Positions 38,801 to 47,772 of a stretch of 64,000 nt of DNA are shown in pieces. The notes beneath the pieces were generated by a model. That model ran no database searches, was not told where the DNA came from, and was given only the letters and a program-made list of their open reading frames with translations. The DNA comes from Ustilago trichophora (taxonomy: Eukaryota; Basidiomycota; Ustilaginomycetes; Ustilaginales; Ustilaginaceae): assembly GCA_900323505.1 (NCBI GenBank), contig OOIN01000020.1:620001-684000 (forward strand). Reading direction: 5' to 3'. Each line of letters begins with the position of its first letter. Position 1 is the first letter of the stretch. A program made the translations under genes and the position numbers.

Positions 38801-39431
38801 GTCGGTTTCTGTGGATTTGTTGATGAAACGGGCCGAGTGGATATTGTTTTCACAACGGGATCCGTTGGATTATGCTGGGGATGATGTTGGAAGTATGGGT
38901 GAGCTTGATAGTTCGACAAAGGCGACGAGGATGACTATTGAGATGCTTGGATTTCATTGTCGGCTGGTTGTTGGTGTTACTGATCGGGAGATTTTGGAGG
39001 TTTTTTATACTGAAGTTGGGGTGCGACTTTTTGGTATTTTGACCAAACATTTAAAAAGTTTAAAAATCTCTCAATCGGGTGCATTTAAACTCATTTCGGA
39101 TCTCAATCATTTTTCAACGTTTATCAACTCGTTGAAATCTAAAAATCAAGAAATCACCATCCTCTTCAACTCTCTAAAATCTCTGGCAAATTATTACATC
39201 GTAGACGGAAAACAACTCATCTCTCTACTCAAAAACTCTTCTTCTTCATCAAAATACCCCCCCGCCTCCTCCTCCTCAGCAACAACAACAACTCAACAAG
39301 ATCAATTCATCTTTGGTCAAGAAGAACTCTACGAATTTCTCAAAAGTAGATCCGATTTTCGTCAGATTGAAAAACAGATCGATCACGAAATTTTTGGCTT
39401 CAAGCTTTCAGAGGATTGCATTGTATCTTGA
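35811..39431 (+). CDS. RCY1: F-box / Sec10-like recycling protein (Rcy1/Pof6 type) with CAAX box
   Basis: Endosome-to-plasma-membrane recycling factor, 1206 aa, single exon. The F-box is at about 56-100 (FPSTVIQRILSFVPVSDLRS, ending DERLWAQKL) and would bind Skp1. The long Sec10-like exocyst region runs from about 230 to 1180 (for example AHLDEYLQEERDWVRNVMMD, AKKAFEGNLDEFVAGG, and near the end KLISDLNHFSTFINSLKS). The last four residues CIVS form a CAAX prenylation box, as known for Rcy1, predicting membrane anchoring. A Ser/Asn-rich linker (about 140-210) holds EFGDF (173-177) and FGGF (190-193), and another FGGF lies near 742. Poly-Ser/Gln stretches occur near 925 and 1150. Codon use becomes clearly AT-richer over the last 800 bases. 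Confidence 0.9.
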   Translation: METTWTPLVPTTKPSTSSGLASVINGRQSGSGEATAPVAAAASSSVNDVSLDPFSIGTFPSTVIQRILSFVPVSDLRSCALAARSLARFVADERLWAQKLSALQYKQIPGHHIRYNPDLSTLSTTASRSVQNDTQLPSRNNSFSSSKVQPITTATTNNNNTNASPVFDSNDDEFGDFEAATITSPDDESFGGFVSSKPSQSGQSFSSAPVFSYRAESKLPVPSTEPDSAYQTFKRIAVTLKPFVQSLLFETSPSTSLVFTDPSLSSLSSQAHMICNIARFTGPLVLGSFAKPENPTQSASQAADASSDPFDQDQWRLHMSIREAADYLEGVLLSAFEGADARRADALRAGQRGMDVSKAVERAEADMHEHATLVWNLAVSTAESSTSSSATNSALGMLPEGENTNFLSLLDHPGSAAALSFLEKRDTLFKTTLHRPEANFTTSTTQSRPTLDFTAMDAFMAHVLASLETDGSLVARVFPPEQQVLLAFATRIANEVVGEYINGILNKARSIDIHLYLQAAAATFSQALKISDTLNMIEPRHPAFVDPAKCRAIVLSMFEAHLDEYLQEERDWVRNVMMDMCNDGDSDAASTRKSASVKQSKTMDTAFLASNNPAQVKRNVLSGFKDVLLMPVTVVPRAAGAVGGAVIRTAGTGLSQLNPLKWQQGSAGGARNASGTSSVLGGTPQRSSTPAMASQSDVATNNGYVDFSKQVLGGPEGHVIGDDDSDEEELDASLSTNEKTDGFGGFANSSVANEWNEKSSSHDVSANTWTNSSVATSVDAGGWNASVNTNTNGFTNETSELDEKRLAAAQSTEQSGSRRVAEPKPRTDPSRFAQLQLLLSLDTALSLIQVNRESLKRMEAFMVYPPTTSNGRRVIDEMEEVCLSLFQVLGDQHIAPGFTKATEEIKQWNPLSDGQSSSSSSSSSSSDAGGGGAEVLPLVQFFELTHIADTISQLCSVYFSQTLVSVVKLDVEDFLNPVVRAKKAFEGNLDEFVAGGLSVSVDLLMKRAEWILFSQRDPLDYAGDDVGSMGELDSSTKATRMTIEMLGFHCRLVVGVTDREILEVFYTEVGVRLFGILTKHLKSLKISQSGAFKLISDLNHFSTFINSLKSKNQEITILFNSLKSLANYYIVDGKQLISLLKNSSSSSKYPPASSSSATTTTQQDQFIFGQEELYEFLKSRSDFRQIEKQIDHEIFGFKLSEDCIVS

Positions 39432-39484
39432 ACAACAGAGGAGAGGGGGGAGGGGAATCATGAATTGCATTAATTTTTTTCAAC

Positions 39485-39503
39485 TTTTTTTTTTTTTTTT
39501 TTT
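39485..39503. repeat. Poly(T) tract of 19
   Basis: 19 T just downstream of the RCY1-like stop, in the 195-bp spacer between convergent genes. Confidence 0.95.
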
Positions 39504-39585
39504 AGATGTAGGCCACAACTAACGGGAATGGAAACAAATCTGAGTTGTGTCTTCTTCTTCTTTCTTTAAAGTGAAAAGAGTGAAA

Positions 39586-39588
<3 letters not shown>

Positions 39589-39628
<40 letters not shown>
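39589..39628. repeat. 40-base poly(T)/poly(A) tract abutting the LEU4 stop
   Basis: 40 consecutive T on the plus strand. In the LEU4 sense this is A40, and the last two bases of the TAA stop codon are part of it. Confidence 0.95.
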
Positions 39629-39630
<2 letters not shown>

Positions 39631-41528
39631 TTTTTGCCAGTGGCAGTAACCTGTACGGCTTCGTCAATGACGGCTTCGGGCTTGGAAATGTTGCTAAGCG
39701 AAGAGAGGACGGCTTTGAGGGAAGCGGTGGTGATGTCGACATCGATGCCAACACCCCAGAAACCGGGGGCCTTCTTTTCTCCAAGCTGCTCCTTTTGGAC
39801 GGGGTCAATAAGTTCGACGTAGGAAGCGGCTTGAGCTTTGGATCCATTTCCACGTCCGGCAGCGGCAGCGGAGGCGTTGGTGCCAGTTTGGAGACTCGAC
39901 GACTTTGTGATGGCGTGCTCGCTGTATTCACGAATCTCGGCCTTGATGCCAAACGTCGACTCTACGGCGTCGAGGAGGGCAGAGAGAGCACCGTTGCCGG
40001 TACCTGTGAGCTCGTGGACTTTGCCCTGGTAGAGGACCTTTCCGGTGAACCGACGGTGGCGGGGCGTCTGGAGACCCGAGCTGTGCTCGTCCTCCGAAGT
40101 GATGCTGGAGGAAAGATCGTCCGAAAGAGAGTAGCCGCGAAGGGCAAATCGGCCCTCGTTGCGACCGGCCTCGAGCGAGGCGAGGTGGTAGGTCTTTGTA
40201 AAGATGGTGGTAATGTCGTCCGAAGTCATCTCCTTGCCGGTGCGATCGGCGACTTCTTGAATGACCTGGTAGAAGGCCACCTGCATTCTGCGGGGGAGGT
40301 CGAGACCGAGGCTCTGTGCGACGAGGTAGGCAACACCGCCCTTGCCCGACTGCGAGTTGACACGGATGACGGCCTCATAAGTGCAGCCGAGGTCGACGGG
40401 GTCGATGGGGAGGTAAGGAATCTCCCAGGTGTTGTCGCCCTCGGCGATGCGTTTTGCCTGGGCGGCAAAGCCCTTCTTGATGGCGTCCTGGTGGCTACCG
40501 GAGAAGGCGGTGAAGACGAGATCACCAGCGTAAGGATGACGAGGGTGGACGGGGATATCGTTGCAGCCGCTGACGACGTCGACGACCGACTGAATGTCGG
40601 AAAGATCAAGCTGACCGGGCTGAATGCCTTGGGAAAACATGTTGAGGGCCAGAGTGACAATGTCGACGTTACCGGTGCGCTCACCGTTGCCAAAGAGGCA
40701 GCCCTCGACACGGTCACCACCAGCGAGCAGACCGAGTTCGGTGGCAGCGACGGCACAGCCTCGGTCGTTGTGCGGGTGGAGCGAGACAATGACAGAGGCA
40801 CGGTCGGTGATGTTGTTGCAAAAGTACTCGATCTGATCGGCGTAGTGGTTGGGAGGGCCGACTTCGACGGTAGCAGGAAGGTTGAAAATGATGGGATTTT
40901 GGTGAGATGCCTTGCCCCATGCGGTGCGGACTGCTTCGCAAATCTCGACGGCAAAGTCCATTTCGGTCTGAGTAAAAGTCTCTGGCGAGTATTCGTACTT
41001 GAAGTTGGTTGCACCGTTTTCAGGTTTCGAGTAGAAGTCGACGAGCTCGCCAACGATTTTTGTGTGTTTTACGGCAAGGTCGATGGTCTGTTGCTTGGAG
41101 TTGCTGAAGACGACGTTGCGGAAGAGAGGGGAGGAGGCGTTGTACATGTGAAGAATGACGTTTTTGGCACCTTTGATGGACTCGAAAGTGCGTCGGATGA
41201 GCTCTTCACGAGCTGGGGTAAGGACCTGAATGTAGACATCATCGGGAATCATGTTGTTTTCGATAATGTGACGGACAAAGCCAAAGTCGGTATCCGAGGC
41301 CGAGGGGAAGGCGACCTCGATTTCCTTGAAGCCGACCTGAACGAGTTTTTGGTAGAATTTGAGCTTCTGTTCTCCAGACATGGGGTTGATGAGGGCCTGA
41401 TTACCATCTCTGAGATCGACCGAGGTCCAAATGGGCGAAGTGTCTTGAACCTTGGTAGGCCATGTTCGGTTGGCAAGGTGGATGGGCCTGTACGGTTTGT
41501 ACTTGTCGCCGGGAATCATGGGCGCCAT
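39627..41528 (-). CDS. LEU4: 2-isopropylmalate synthase
   Basis: First committed enzyme of leucine synthesis: condenses acetyl-CoA with 2-oxoisovalerate. 633 aa, single exon, ATG at 41528. It starts with the family leader [20 protein letters not shown]. The HMG-CoA-lyase-like barrel (about 30-310) shows [15 protein letters not shown] (metal/active site), the catalytic loop [16 protein letters not shown] and the metal histidines in [13 protein letters not shown]. The linker and the C-terminal LeuA allosteric dimer domain (about 490-620) follow; its leucine-binding core appears as LIDPVQ through [20 protein letters not shown]. There is no obvious mitochondrial presequence, so this is the short/cytosolic form, or targeting is internal. 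The stop codon runs directly into A40 with essentially no unique 3' UTR. Confidence 0.97.
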
Positions 41529-41986
41529 GGTTGATGGTCAAGGATGTTGTTGACGCAGTAGCCTCTGTGTCAATTGAATCGCTCAAGAGAAGAGATGATG
41601 ATGCGTGATGGGGCTCAGTAGAGGTATGAGTAGCGAGATGAAAGCAGAACAAACGATGTACTCTCACCAAAAAGAAAACCAAAAGTGTCCTTTCGAGTCG
41701 GTCCAAGCGTCTAGAACAAAGTGACTCGATGACAAAAGCTCTCTCCAAACGCCTTGTGACGGTTAGAAATAAATCATGTCGGATGGCATCCGAGAATGCC
41801 TGAACCGGCTTTACCAATGTTAGAGTTACTTGGTCCGCACAGTTTTTGAATGGGCGTGGCGTTTCCTTGGCCTCGATTCAAGGGTCCAATAGCATAATGC
41901 TCTACTGTACAGTACAGTACAGCACAAAAAGACATTTCTTCTTGACCTCATCATACTGTGCTGTACTGTATTGCATCTCGTCTGCA
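41529..41986. promoter_or_regulatory. Shared divergent promoter, LEU4 / SET-domain gene
   Basis: 458 bp between two divergent genes. A GTACAGTAC-family cluster lies at 41903-41922, about 65 bp before the SET-gene ATG, and a CTGTGCTGTACTGTA element near 41955. No TATA box is convincing. Confidence 0.5.
41903..41922. repeat. GTACAGTAC palindrome family, cluster
   Basis: TACTGTACAGTACAGTACAG, overlapping units close to the likely transcription start of the SET-domain gene. Confidence 0.88.
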
Positions 41987-43195
41987 ATGTCAAGAGCTAC
42001 TGCAACTCTTACCCAAACAGACGCCAATCAAGGCGTCAATGTCATGCTCAATCATGCAGTCAAGCCCACCCATTCTCCCAAGCCGTCCCAAGATTCCTCG
42101 CTCAACGCCCAAGCTCGAGAATGGTGGACATCTTTCATCAACGATTCTCAAACTCGTACTACATCCGTTGCAAATCTACAAATCCCTTCACACTGGCCCA
42201 ACGATGTTGTCTTTCTCACACAAAATCTCGTTGCACCCTCTGTCCCCCATTCTATTGCTCAATCATACGTTCTTCAGCCCTCGATAACAACCTCCTCCTC
42301 CTCCTCCTCCTCCTCGTTGGACAACTCAGATGTAGCACGCCCACGCTTGCCCGAACATCTGCCTCGAGCAACACACAACCACGGTCAACCAGACACCTTG
42401 TATACAACTTTGATTCAACAACAAGTCCCACTTGTCATTTGGCCCATTGATCAGAATACACCCTGGCATCCTGAATGCTTTCATTCGACCACTCGCAATT
42501 TAACCTCTCATCCCTCAACTGGATCTTATGGTCTTTTCGCAGCTCAAGATTTGCCTGACAACTCGTTCATCCGTCCTTATCTCGGCGTGTTGCATACCAA
42601 ATCCGATGCTGATTTCCACTCTACATACGATTTGAGTCTCTGTCACGATTCACGCTTGACTCATTCACACTCTTGTCATGATACCCCAATCAAGGTCCAA
42701 AACTTTTCTCTATCTGATCAACACGATTCAACAGCGCTCTACATAGACAGTCGTTATTGGGGAAATGAAACACGCTTTGTCAATGACTATCGTGGAATTG
42801 CTTCCAAACCAAACGTCGAATTCAGATCCTTCATTCAGCTTTCACATCATAATCATCTACAACAACAACAACAACAAGACGAGCCGCAAAAATTTCAAAT
42901 GGGCCTCTTCGCAATTCGTCCCATTCGAAAGGGTCAAGAACTCGTCATCAACTATGGCAAGAATTACTGGATTCATCATCAACAACTCTCCCAGCTTCAA
43001 CACTCAAAATCCCATCAACTCCCTTCACCCCCCACTAATGATACACCAACAACATCACCTGCCACTCCGACAAAATTCGACCCAATCCAAGCCATGCTCC
43101 AACGAAGTCGAATGCGCATCTCTCGTACAGCCCTCAATCCTCAACCTCCTGCTCACCAATCATCATCATCGTCATCTCCTCCTTCAAATACATGA
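41987..43195 (+). CDS. SET-domain protein (putative lysine methyltransferase)
   Basis: Predicted S-adenosylmethionine-dependent protein lysine methyltransferase, 402 aa, single exon. The SET domain spans about residues 180-330. It opens with GSYGLFAAQDLPDNSFIRPY, continues with the pseudoknot segment TRFVNDYRGIASKPNVEF (equivalent of the NHxC/RFxNH core, here RFVNDY) and closes with GLFAIRPIRKGQELVINYGK followed by NYW. No pre-SET or post-SET Cys cluster is visible. The N-terminal 120 residues and the C-terminal 75 are Ser/Thr/Pro/Gln-rich. The ATG at 41987 is preferred: an upstream in-frame ATG at 41897 would translate through the GTACAGTAC repeat, and the frame before it has only TTG. The substrate is unknown. 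Confidence 0.83.
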   Translation: MSRATATLTQTDANQGVNVMLNHAVKPTHSPKPSQDSSLNAQAREWWTSFINDSQTRTTSVANLQIPSHWPNDVVFLTQNLVAPSVPHSIAQSYVLQPSITTSSSSSSSSLDNSDVARPRLPEHLPRATHNHGQPDTLYTTLIQQQVPLVIWPIDQNTPWHPECFHSTTRNLTSHPSTGSYGLFAAQDLPDNSFIRPYLGVLHTKSDADFHSTYDLSLCHDSRLTHSHSCHDTPIKVQNFSLSDQHDSTALYIDSRYWGNETRFVNDYRGIASKPNVEFRSFIQLSHHNHLQQQQQQDEPQKFQMGLFAIRPIRKGQELVINYGKNYWIHHQQLSQLQHSKSHQLPSPPTNDTPTTSPATPTKFDPIQAMLQRSRMRISRTALNPQPPAHQSSSSSSPPSNT

Positions 43196-43314
43196 TCCTC
43201 CCCTCCCACTCACACGCACACACGTTTTCAGAAGCTGCATCAATGGATTTCTCTTTGATATATATACACACAATCCAAATTCAATGCTTCACCTCATAAT
43301 CCCCGCCGTCGCTT

Positions 43315-46300
43315 CTAACGACGCTTACGGCTCTTATCACCCTTGCCCGTGTAAGAAACATTGTTGCTCTCCTTGCTTGCCTTTTTACCCGCAACTTGGC
43401 TGAGCGGAACATAGGCGTAAGGACTCTTGCCGTTCCTGATCACATCACCCCCACCGCGCTTGGCACGGAACTCTTTGCCAATCGTCTCCTTGACGCGTCT
43501 CTTCTTGTCCGCCGGAGCAGGTTTGCCGCTCTGCACCTGTCGTGCACGATCTTGAGCATCTTCGAGCGCGATCTGCTCGAGCTCCATCTCGCGTTCAGCC
43601 TCGCGCGTACGCTTATTGTTCTTGTTGAACTTGACAGCTCCACCGCGCACCTGGGCCATACCGTCAATGCCACGCGCTTGATTGATGTAGGCCGTTCCCG
43701 CACCTTCCACGTCAACAGCCTCGGGATCGGCACCTTGGGCGAACGAGACGCGCTTGGAAGCACCACTTTGCTTTCCAGAGTGGTCCTCGTCATCGTCGAT
43801 GAGCATGCGTCCCGTGGCTTCGTCCAGCGCAAATTTGGATGCTTCCTGACCAGGCTGGCGCTTCTTGTTGCGCCCATTCGCGGCGTTCTTGGCGTTCGGG
43901 TTGGAGAGCGAGATACGAGCGGTGGCACTGCGGTCGAGCAAGTCCATGGGCACATCGTCATCGTCGTCCATCTCAATGTACGCCTCGTCCTGCTGCTTGG
44001 CGCGTCGACGTCGGCCGCCTTTCTCCTCGGCGTCAGCACCGCCGTTCTTGCGGTTGCGGTTGCGAGCCAGAGCAGCTGCTGTGCCGCCCTTGCGTCCGTC
44101 CGTCTCGCCATCGTCGTTATCGTCCTCGTCGGAATCCGAGATGTCCGACTCGGAACCGTAGACAACCTCCTCGAAGGCGTCGTTGCCACCTTTTGTCTTC
44201 AAGACACGAGGGGCAAGGCCGGGCTCGTCGTCGTCTTCGCCAAGCGCACCCGCTTCGCGCTCGGCCGCAGCGTCAGCTTTCTTGCGCTTAGCCCGCTCCT
44301 TGCGCTTGCGGATGTTGTTGATCAGCTTGCGGTTGTCCTCGTCGGTGAGCTGGTAAATGCGCTCAAATCCGAATCGACGGAGCAGACGCTCAAAGATGTG
44401 GCGCACCTTGACCTTGAAGTGCTGCTTGTGCTCGGTCGACCAGCCGAGCAGCGCCGGAATCAGCTTGGGCAGATGCGAGTCGATCAAGGCTGTGCTAAAG
44501 TCGACGATGGCCACCTTGACAAACCCGATGGCCGATTTGACAATCTCACGATTGGCAGACTGCAGGTAGACCTCGATGGTGCTAAGCAAATCGTCGAGGA
44601 CACTCTGCTCGAGATTCTCCTTAAACTCGTACACCAGGCGCGACAGCGCCGTGATGGTGGCACTGATCATGTGCGGCGTGGTACCAGCAAGACCAGCAGC
44701 AACCATGGTAAGGTATTCGCTGATCGAGGCCGAGACAACGCCGCCCTCAGCCATCTCGCTGTCTTGCTCGGCTTCAGCCTCACCTTCGGCGGCAGCGCCG
44801 GCAACGTGGCCCTCGACAAGGGATCGGTTGATAGAACCACCTTGCTCCATCTTGTAACCCATCTGGACGAGCAGTTCATAAGCGTTCTGACGCGTGACAG
44901 CATTGACCTCCTTCGTGGCGAGCACGGCCTCGGGAATGATGGTAAGGAGGTGGTGCAGCTCGTCCGAAGGAATGTTGGGAACGAGGGTGGCGAGCAACAG
45001 AACACGGTCACGCTTGGCACCGAGCGCAACGCTGGCGGTCGACTCGCGCAGCTTTTCGAGCAGTTCGGTGACACTGTTGGCGCTCTTGTCTCCGACCAGC
45101 AGGATCTGCTTGCCTGCATCGCCCTCGAGCAGGCGGCTGAGGATACGGTAGCTCTTCTTCTGGACGGTCGAGTCGTGCGAGCGGAGCACGTTGTCCTGGC
45201 AAATGAGCGCAAAAAGATCGGCAGCCGAACCCTGGGCACTCTTGTCGAGGTGGGGGATGAGTGCGGAGAGCAGGTCGAGCATGGTGTAAGGAACGGGAGG
45301 AGGCGTGTTGGGCGACTCCTTCTGCTGGTTCTTCTGCTTGGTCGAGAGGGTGGGCAGCGACTGCTCGAGGGTCGTCTTGACCTTGACGTAGGTGTTCTGG
45401 ATGTCCTGGGGCGACATGACGCGCAGGTACGCGGCGATGGTGTCGTAGACGAAACCCCGACCCTCACCGGGCGACTGAGAAAAGACGTTGAAAAGAACAG
45501 CAAGCAAGTTGGGAGCGATGGCCGAAAGGTGGGCAATGTTGGCTTTGCCGTCTGCCTGGTCGAGGCCGAAGGCGTGCTTGAGCGAGTCCGAAGGGGCGCC
45601 CGACGAGACCAGCGCCTCGTTACGGTAGACGAGCGCCTGAAGACCACGGCAGATCGAGGGACGCAAGTGGGGCTGGGTGTAAAGGACATTGGTCAAAAGC
45701 TCGGCAAACGGACGAGAGAAGGCAGTGACAAGGTCGCGAGGCATGGCGCAGTAGGCGGGGAAAAGGGCCCAGATCTGCTCGGTGAGAGCTTCGTACATCT
45801 TGGCCTCGACGGGGCGACCGTCGGTTTCGGCTTCCTGTCGCTTGTTGAAGATCTTTTCGGAGAGCGAGACGAGGTCTCCAGTAAAATGGCTGAGCTCGGT
45901 GTTGTTGATCTTGGTGCGGATGAGCGGAAGCAGCCAAGCACGACCAGGACCTTGGGCTTCTCCGAACAGGTTGAGTGGGAGTGCCTCGAGGAGCAGGCGT
46001 GGACCGCACACCTCGACAGCGGCGGCAATGACGGTGTCGGCGTACTCGCGGTGCTCGAAAGTGGGCTCCTGACGAAGCTCTGCGACGGTCTGAACAATGT
46101 GCATGGTGAGCGAAGCAGCTGCAGGATGGGGAGGCTGCGTACCGGGCACGTAGTGATATCGCAACCGGGCAATAAGCGAGGCAAGCACAGAGAGGATCTC
46201 GGCGCGCGAGTGCATGTACTGGAGCGAATCCTTGCCCAGCGCATCCTCGATGGACTGGATCATGTCAAGCAAAGGAGCGTTTGCCGCCTTGTTCTTGGAG

Positions 46301-47772
46301 AATGATGCCTTGATCGAGTCGCTGACGGCGGTATCGGGGACACAGTACTTGAAAAGAGCGATGAGGGTGTCGCGGCCGGCGGAGCGGACGGCGGGAGCAG
46401 TACGCGAGGCATCCGACTTGGCCGACAAGGAGAGCGCAAAGACATCCGACCAGACGTGAGGAGCCAGACGCCATGCAGGCTCGCCCTTGTCGAAGCGCGA
46501 GTAGGCTGACATGGCATGCTCGAGGGCGCGAAGGTAGGCGGGGAGAAGCTGTACATCTGCGCTGGAAGGAACAAACGCAGGCGAGCGGAGCGACTGTAGC
46601 AAACTTGCGAGCGTTTTTTCTCCAATGCTGCTGGGTGTCGAGGTGACGTGCGACTGGATGAGCAGAGCATCGGCGTGTGCAGCGCCCGACGAGATGCTGG
46701 GTCGGCATGTTTTGAGGAAAGCTTCAAAGACGTCGAAAGCGGCTACGGTAAGGAAAGGATTCTGGAGGCCTGGCAAGCGAAGAAGAGTGGCGACAAGGTC
46801 GTCGACTTGAGCGATGGGAAGGATGTTGATCAACTGCTTGGCAAAGCCGCAAACCCAGATGCCGACGGAAGCAGTGTCGCCCTGGTTCTGTCGAAGCGCA
46901 GCGGCGGCCTGTGCCTGCTTGGCCGTACCCGACTTTTTGTCGTACTTTGGATGCATGGGGTCCTCCTTGTTTTTGTTGTTTTTGGAGCGGTTGCTGTTCT
47001 TTGTGCTTGAGGAAGAGACGGATCCAGCATCAGCAACGTGACCGAGGGTGGAGATGATCCAGTCAAAAGTGAGCTTGAGATAAGGATGGTATGGCTTGAC
47101 GGAAGCAGCGGCGGTTGTGGGGAGGATAGTGTTGATGAGAAGCTGTGCTCGTCTGCGAACCTTGGGACGCGAGTCAGCGCAGAGGTTGAGGGTGGCAGAC
47201 CAGCACGAGCGCAGAGGAACGTCGGTTTCGAGCGCTGCGACGTCCGACTCGAAAGCGGTGTAGATGGCCTGCAGAATTGCGAGGGCCGACTTGAGAGCGG
47301 AAGCATAGTTTTCTGCGGCCGAGGTGTCGTTGAGGTTGAAGGTGGTGGGGTGAGGTGTGCTGAGAAGCTTGCCGACAGCGGGTACGATGGACGACAACTT
47401 GGCACGAATAATGCCTGCCGAGACGTGAGGTGCTACGATGGAGAGCAGGTAAAAGACGTTGTTGAGCAGCGAGGGTGGTGAGGAGGGGGATTTGGTCAAT
47501 TCGAGCATGGATTCCAACGCGAGAAAGTACTCTGCGGGTGCGCGCTGGACGAAAGCATGCTTGGAAGCAGCCGCTGCTCCCGAAGCGGAAGTGGAAGCAT
47601 TGGTGTCCTGTTCGGCCAGGGTGGCTTCCACGGCGACGAGGAGCTGTGCAGGACCCTTTTGATTTTCGAGCTTCGAGTTGGTATGGTGTCGAATCTTGGA
47701 GAGAGCGCTGTGAAGGCTGTCGAGACTAGCAGCAGCGGCTGCCGAGGAAGCGTCCATATCGAGGCCAGCCAT
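43315..47772 (-). CDS. RRP12: RRP12-like ribosome biogenesis/export HEAT protein
   Basis: Large HEAT-repeat protein that in yeast assists pre-ribosome maturation and nuclear export; 1485 aa, single exon. The NUC173-type central region is present (about 430-780), with TQPPHPAAASLTMHIVQTVA, LLLEALPLNLFGEAQGPGRA and AYCAMPRDLVTAFSRPFAEL. The HEAT segments continue to about 1190 (LIPALLGWSTEHKQHFKVKV, HIFERLLRRFGFERIYQL). The C-terminal 300 residues are charged and disordered, with acidic stretches (MDDDDDVPMDLLD) and several basic clusters; the end GKGDKSRKRR is a likely nuclear signal. ATG at 47772 (MAGLDMDASSAAAA) was chosen because the longer frame starts with TTG. It is longer than yeast Rrp12 (about 1230 aa), mostly in loops and tail. 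Confidence 0.93.
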   Translation of the reverse strand: MAGLDMDASSAAAAASLDSLHSALSKIRHHTNSKLENQKGPAQLLVAVEATLAEQDTNASTSASGAAAASKHAFVQRAPAEYFLALESMLELTKSPSSPPSLLNNVFYLLSIVAPHVSAGIIRAKLSSIVPAVGKLLSTPHPTTFNLNDTSAAENYASALKSALAILQAIYTAFESDVAALETDVPLRSCWSATLNLCADSRPKVRRRAQLLINTILPTTAAASVKPYHPYLKLTFDWIISTLGHVADAGSVSSSSTKNSNRSKNNKNKEDPMHPKYDKKSGTAKQAQAAAALRQNQGDTASVGIWVCGFAKQLINILPIAQVDDLVATLLRLPGLQNPFLTVAAFDVFEAFLKTCRPSISSGAAHADALLIQSHVTSTPSSIGEKTLASLLQSLRSPAFVPSSADVQLLPAYLRALEHAMSAYSRFDKGEPAWRLAPHVWSDVFALSLSAKSDASRTAPAVRSAGRDTLIALFKYCVPDTAVSDSIKASFSKNKAANAPLLDMIQSIEDALGKDSLQYMHSRAEILSVLASLIARLRYHYVPGTQPPHPAAASLTMHIVQTVAELRQEPTFEHREYADTVIAAAVEVCGPRLLLEALPLNLFGEAQGPGRAWLLPLIRTKINNTELSHFTGDLVSLSEKIFNKRQEAETDGRPVEAKMYEALTEQIWALFPAYCAMPRDLVTAFSRPFAELLTNVLYTQPHLRPSICRGLQALVYRNEALVSSGAPSDSLKHAFGLDQADGKANIAHLSAIAPNLLAVLFNVFSQSPGEGRGFVYDTIAAYLRVMSPQDIQNTYVKVKTTLEQSLPTLSTKQKNQQKESPNTPPPVPYTMLDLLSALIPHLDKSAQGSAADLFALICQDNVLRSHDSTVQKKSYRILSRLLEGDAGKQILLVGDKSANSVTELLEKLRESTASVALGAKRDRVLLLATLVPNIPSDELHHLLTIIPEAVLATKEVNAVTRQNAYELLVQMGYKMEQGGSINRSLVEGHVAGAAAEGEAEAEQDSEMAEGGVVSASISEYLTMVAAGLAGTTPHMISATITALSRLVYEFKENLEQSVLDDLLSTIEVYLQSANREIVKSAIGFVKVAIVDFSTALIDSHLPKLIPALLGWSTEHKQHFKVKVRHIFERLLRRFGFERIYQLTDEDNRKLINNIRKRKERAKRKKADAAAEREAGALGEDDDEPGLAPRVLKTKGGNDAFEEVVYGSESDISDSDEDDNDDGETDGRKGGTAAALARNRNRKNGGADAEEKGGRRRRAKQQDEAYIEMDDDDDVPMDLLDRSATARISLSNPNAKNAANGRNKKRQPGQEASKFALDEATGRMLIDDDEDHSGKQSGASKRVSFAQGADPEAVDVEGAGTAYINQARGIDGMAQVRGGAVKFNKNNKRTREAEREMELEQIALEDAQDRARQVQSGKPAPADKKRRVKETIGKEFRAKRGGGDVIRNGKSPYAYVPLSQVAGKKASKESNNVSYTGKGDKSRKRR

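Noticed and set aside
39795..41534. 579-codon plus-strand open frame
   Set aside because: Antisense shadow of LEU4 caused by codon bias; no domain seen.
41897..41986. Upstream in-frame ATG for the SET-domain gene
   Set aside because: It would translate through the GTACAGTAC cluster into Tyr/Cys-rich sequence; the ATG at 41987 is a more natural start.
43396..46305. 969-codon plus-strand open frame
   Set aside because: Antisense shadow of RRP12. Repetitive Val/Leu/Gly/Arg composition, no known domain.
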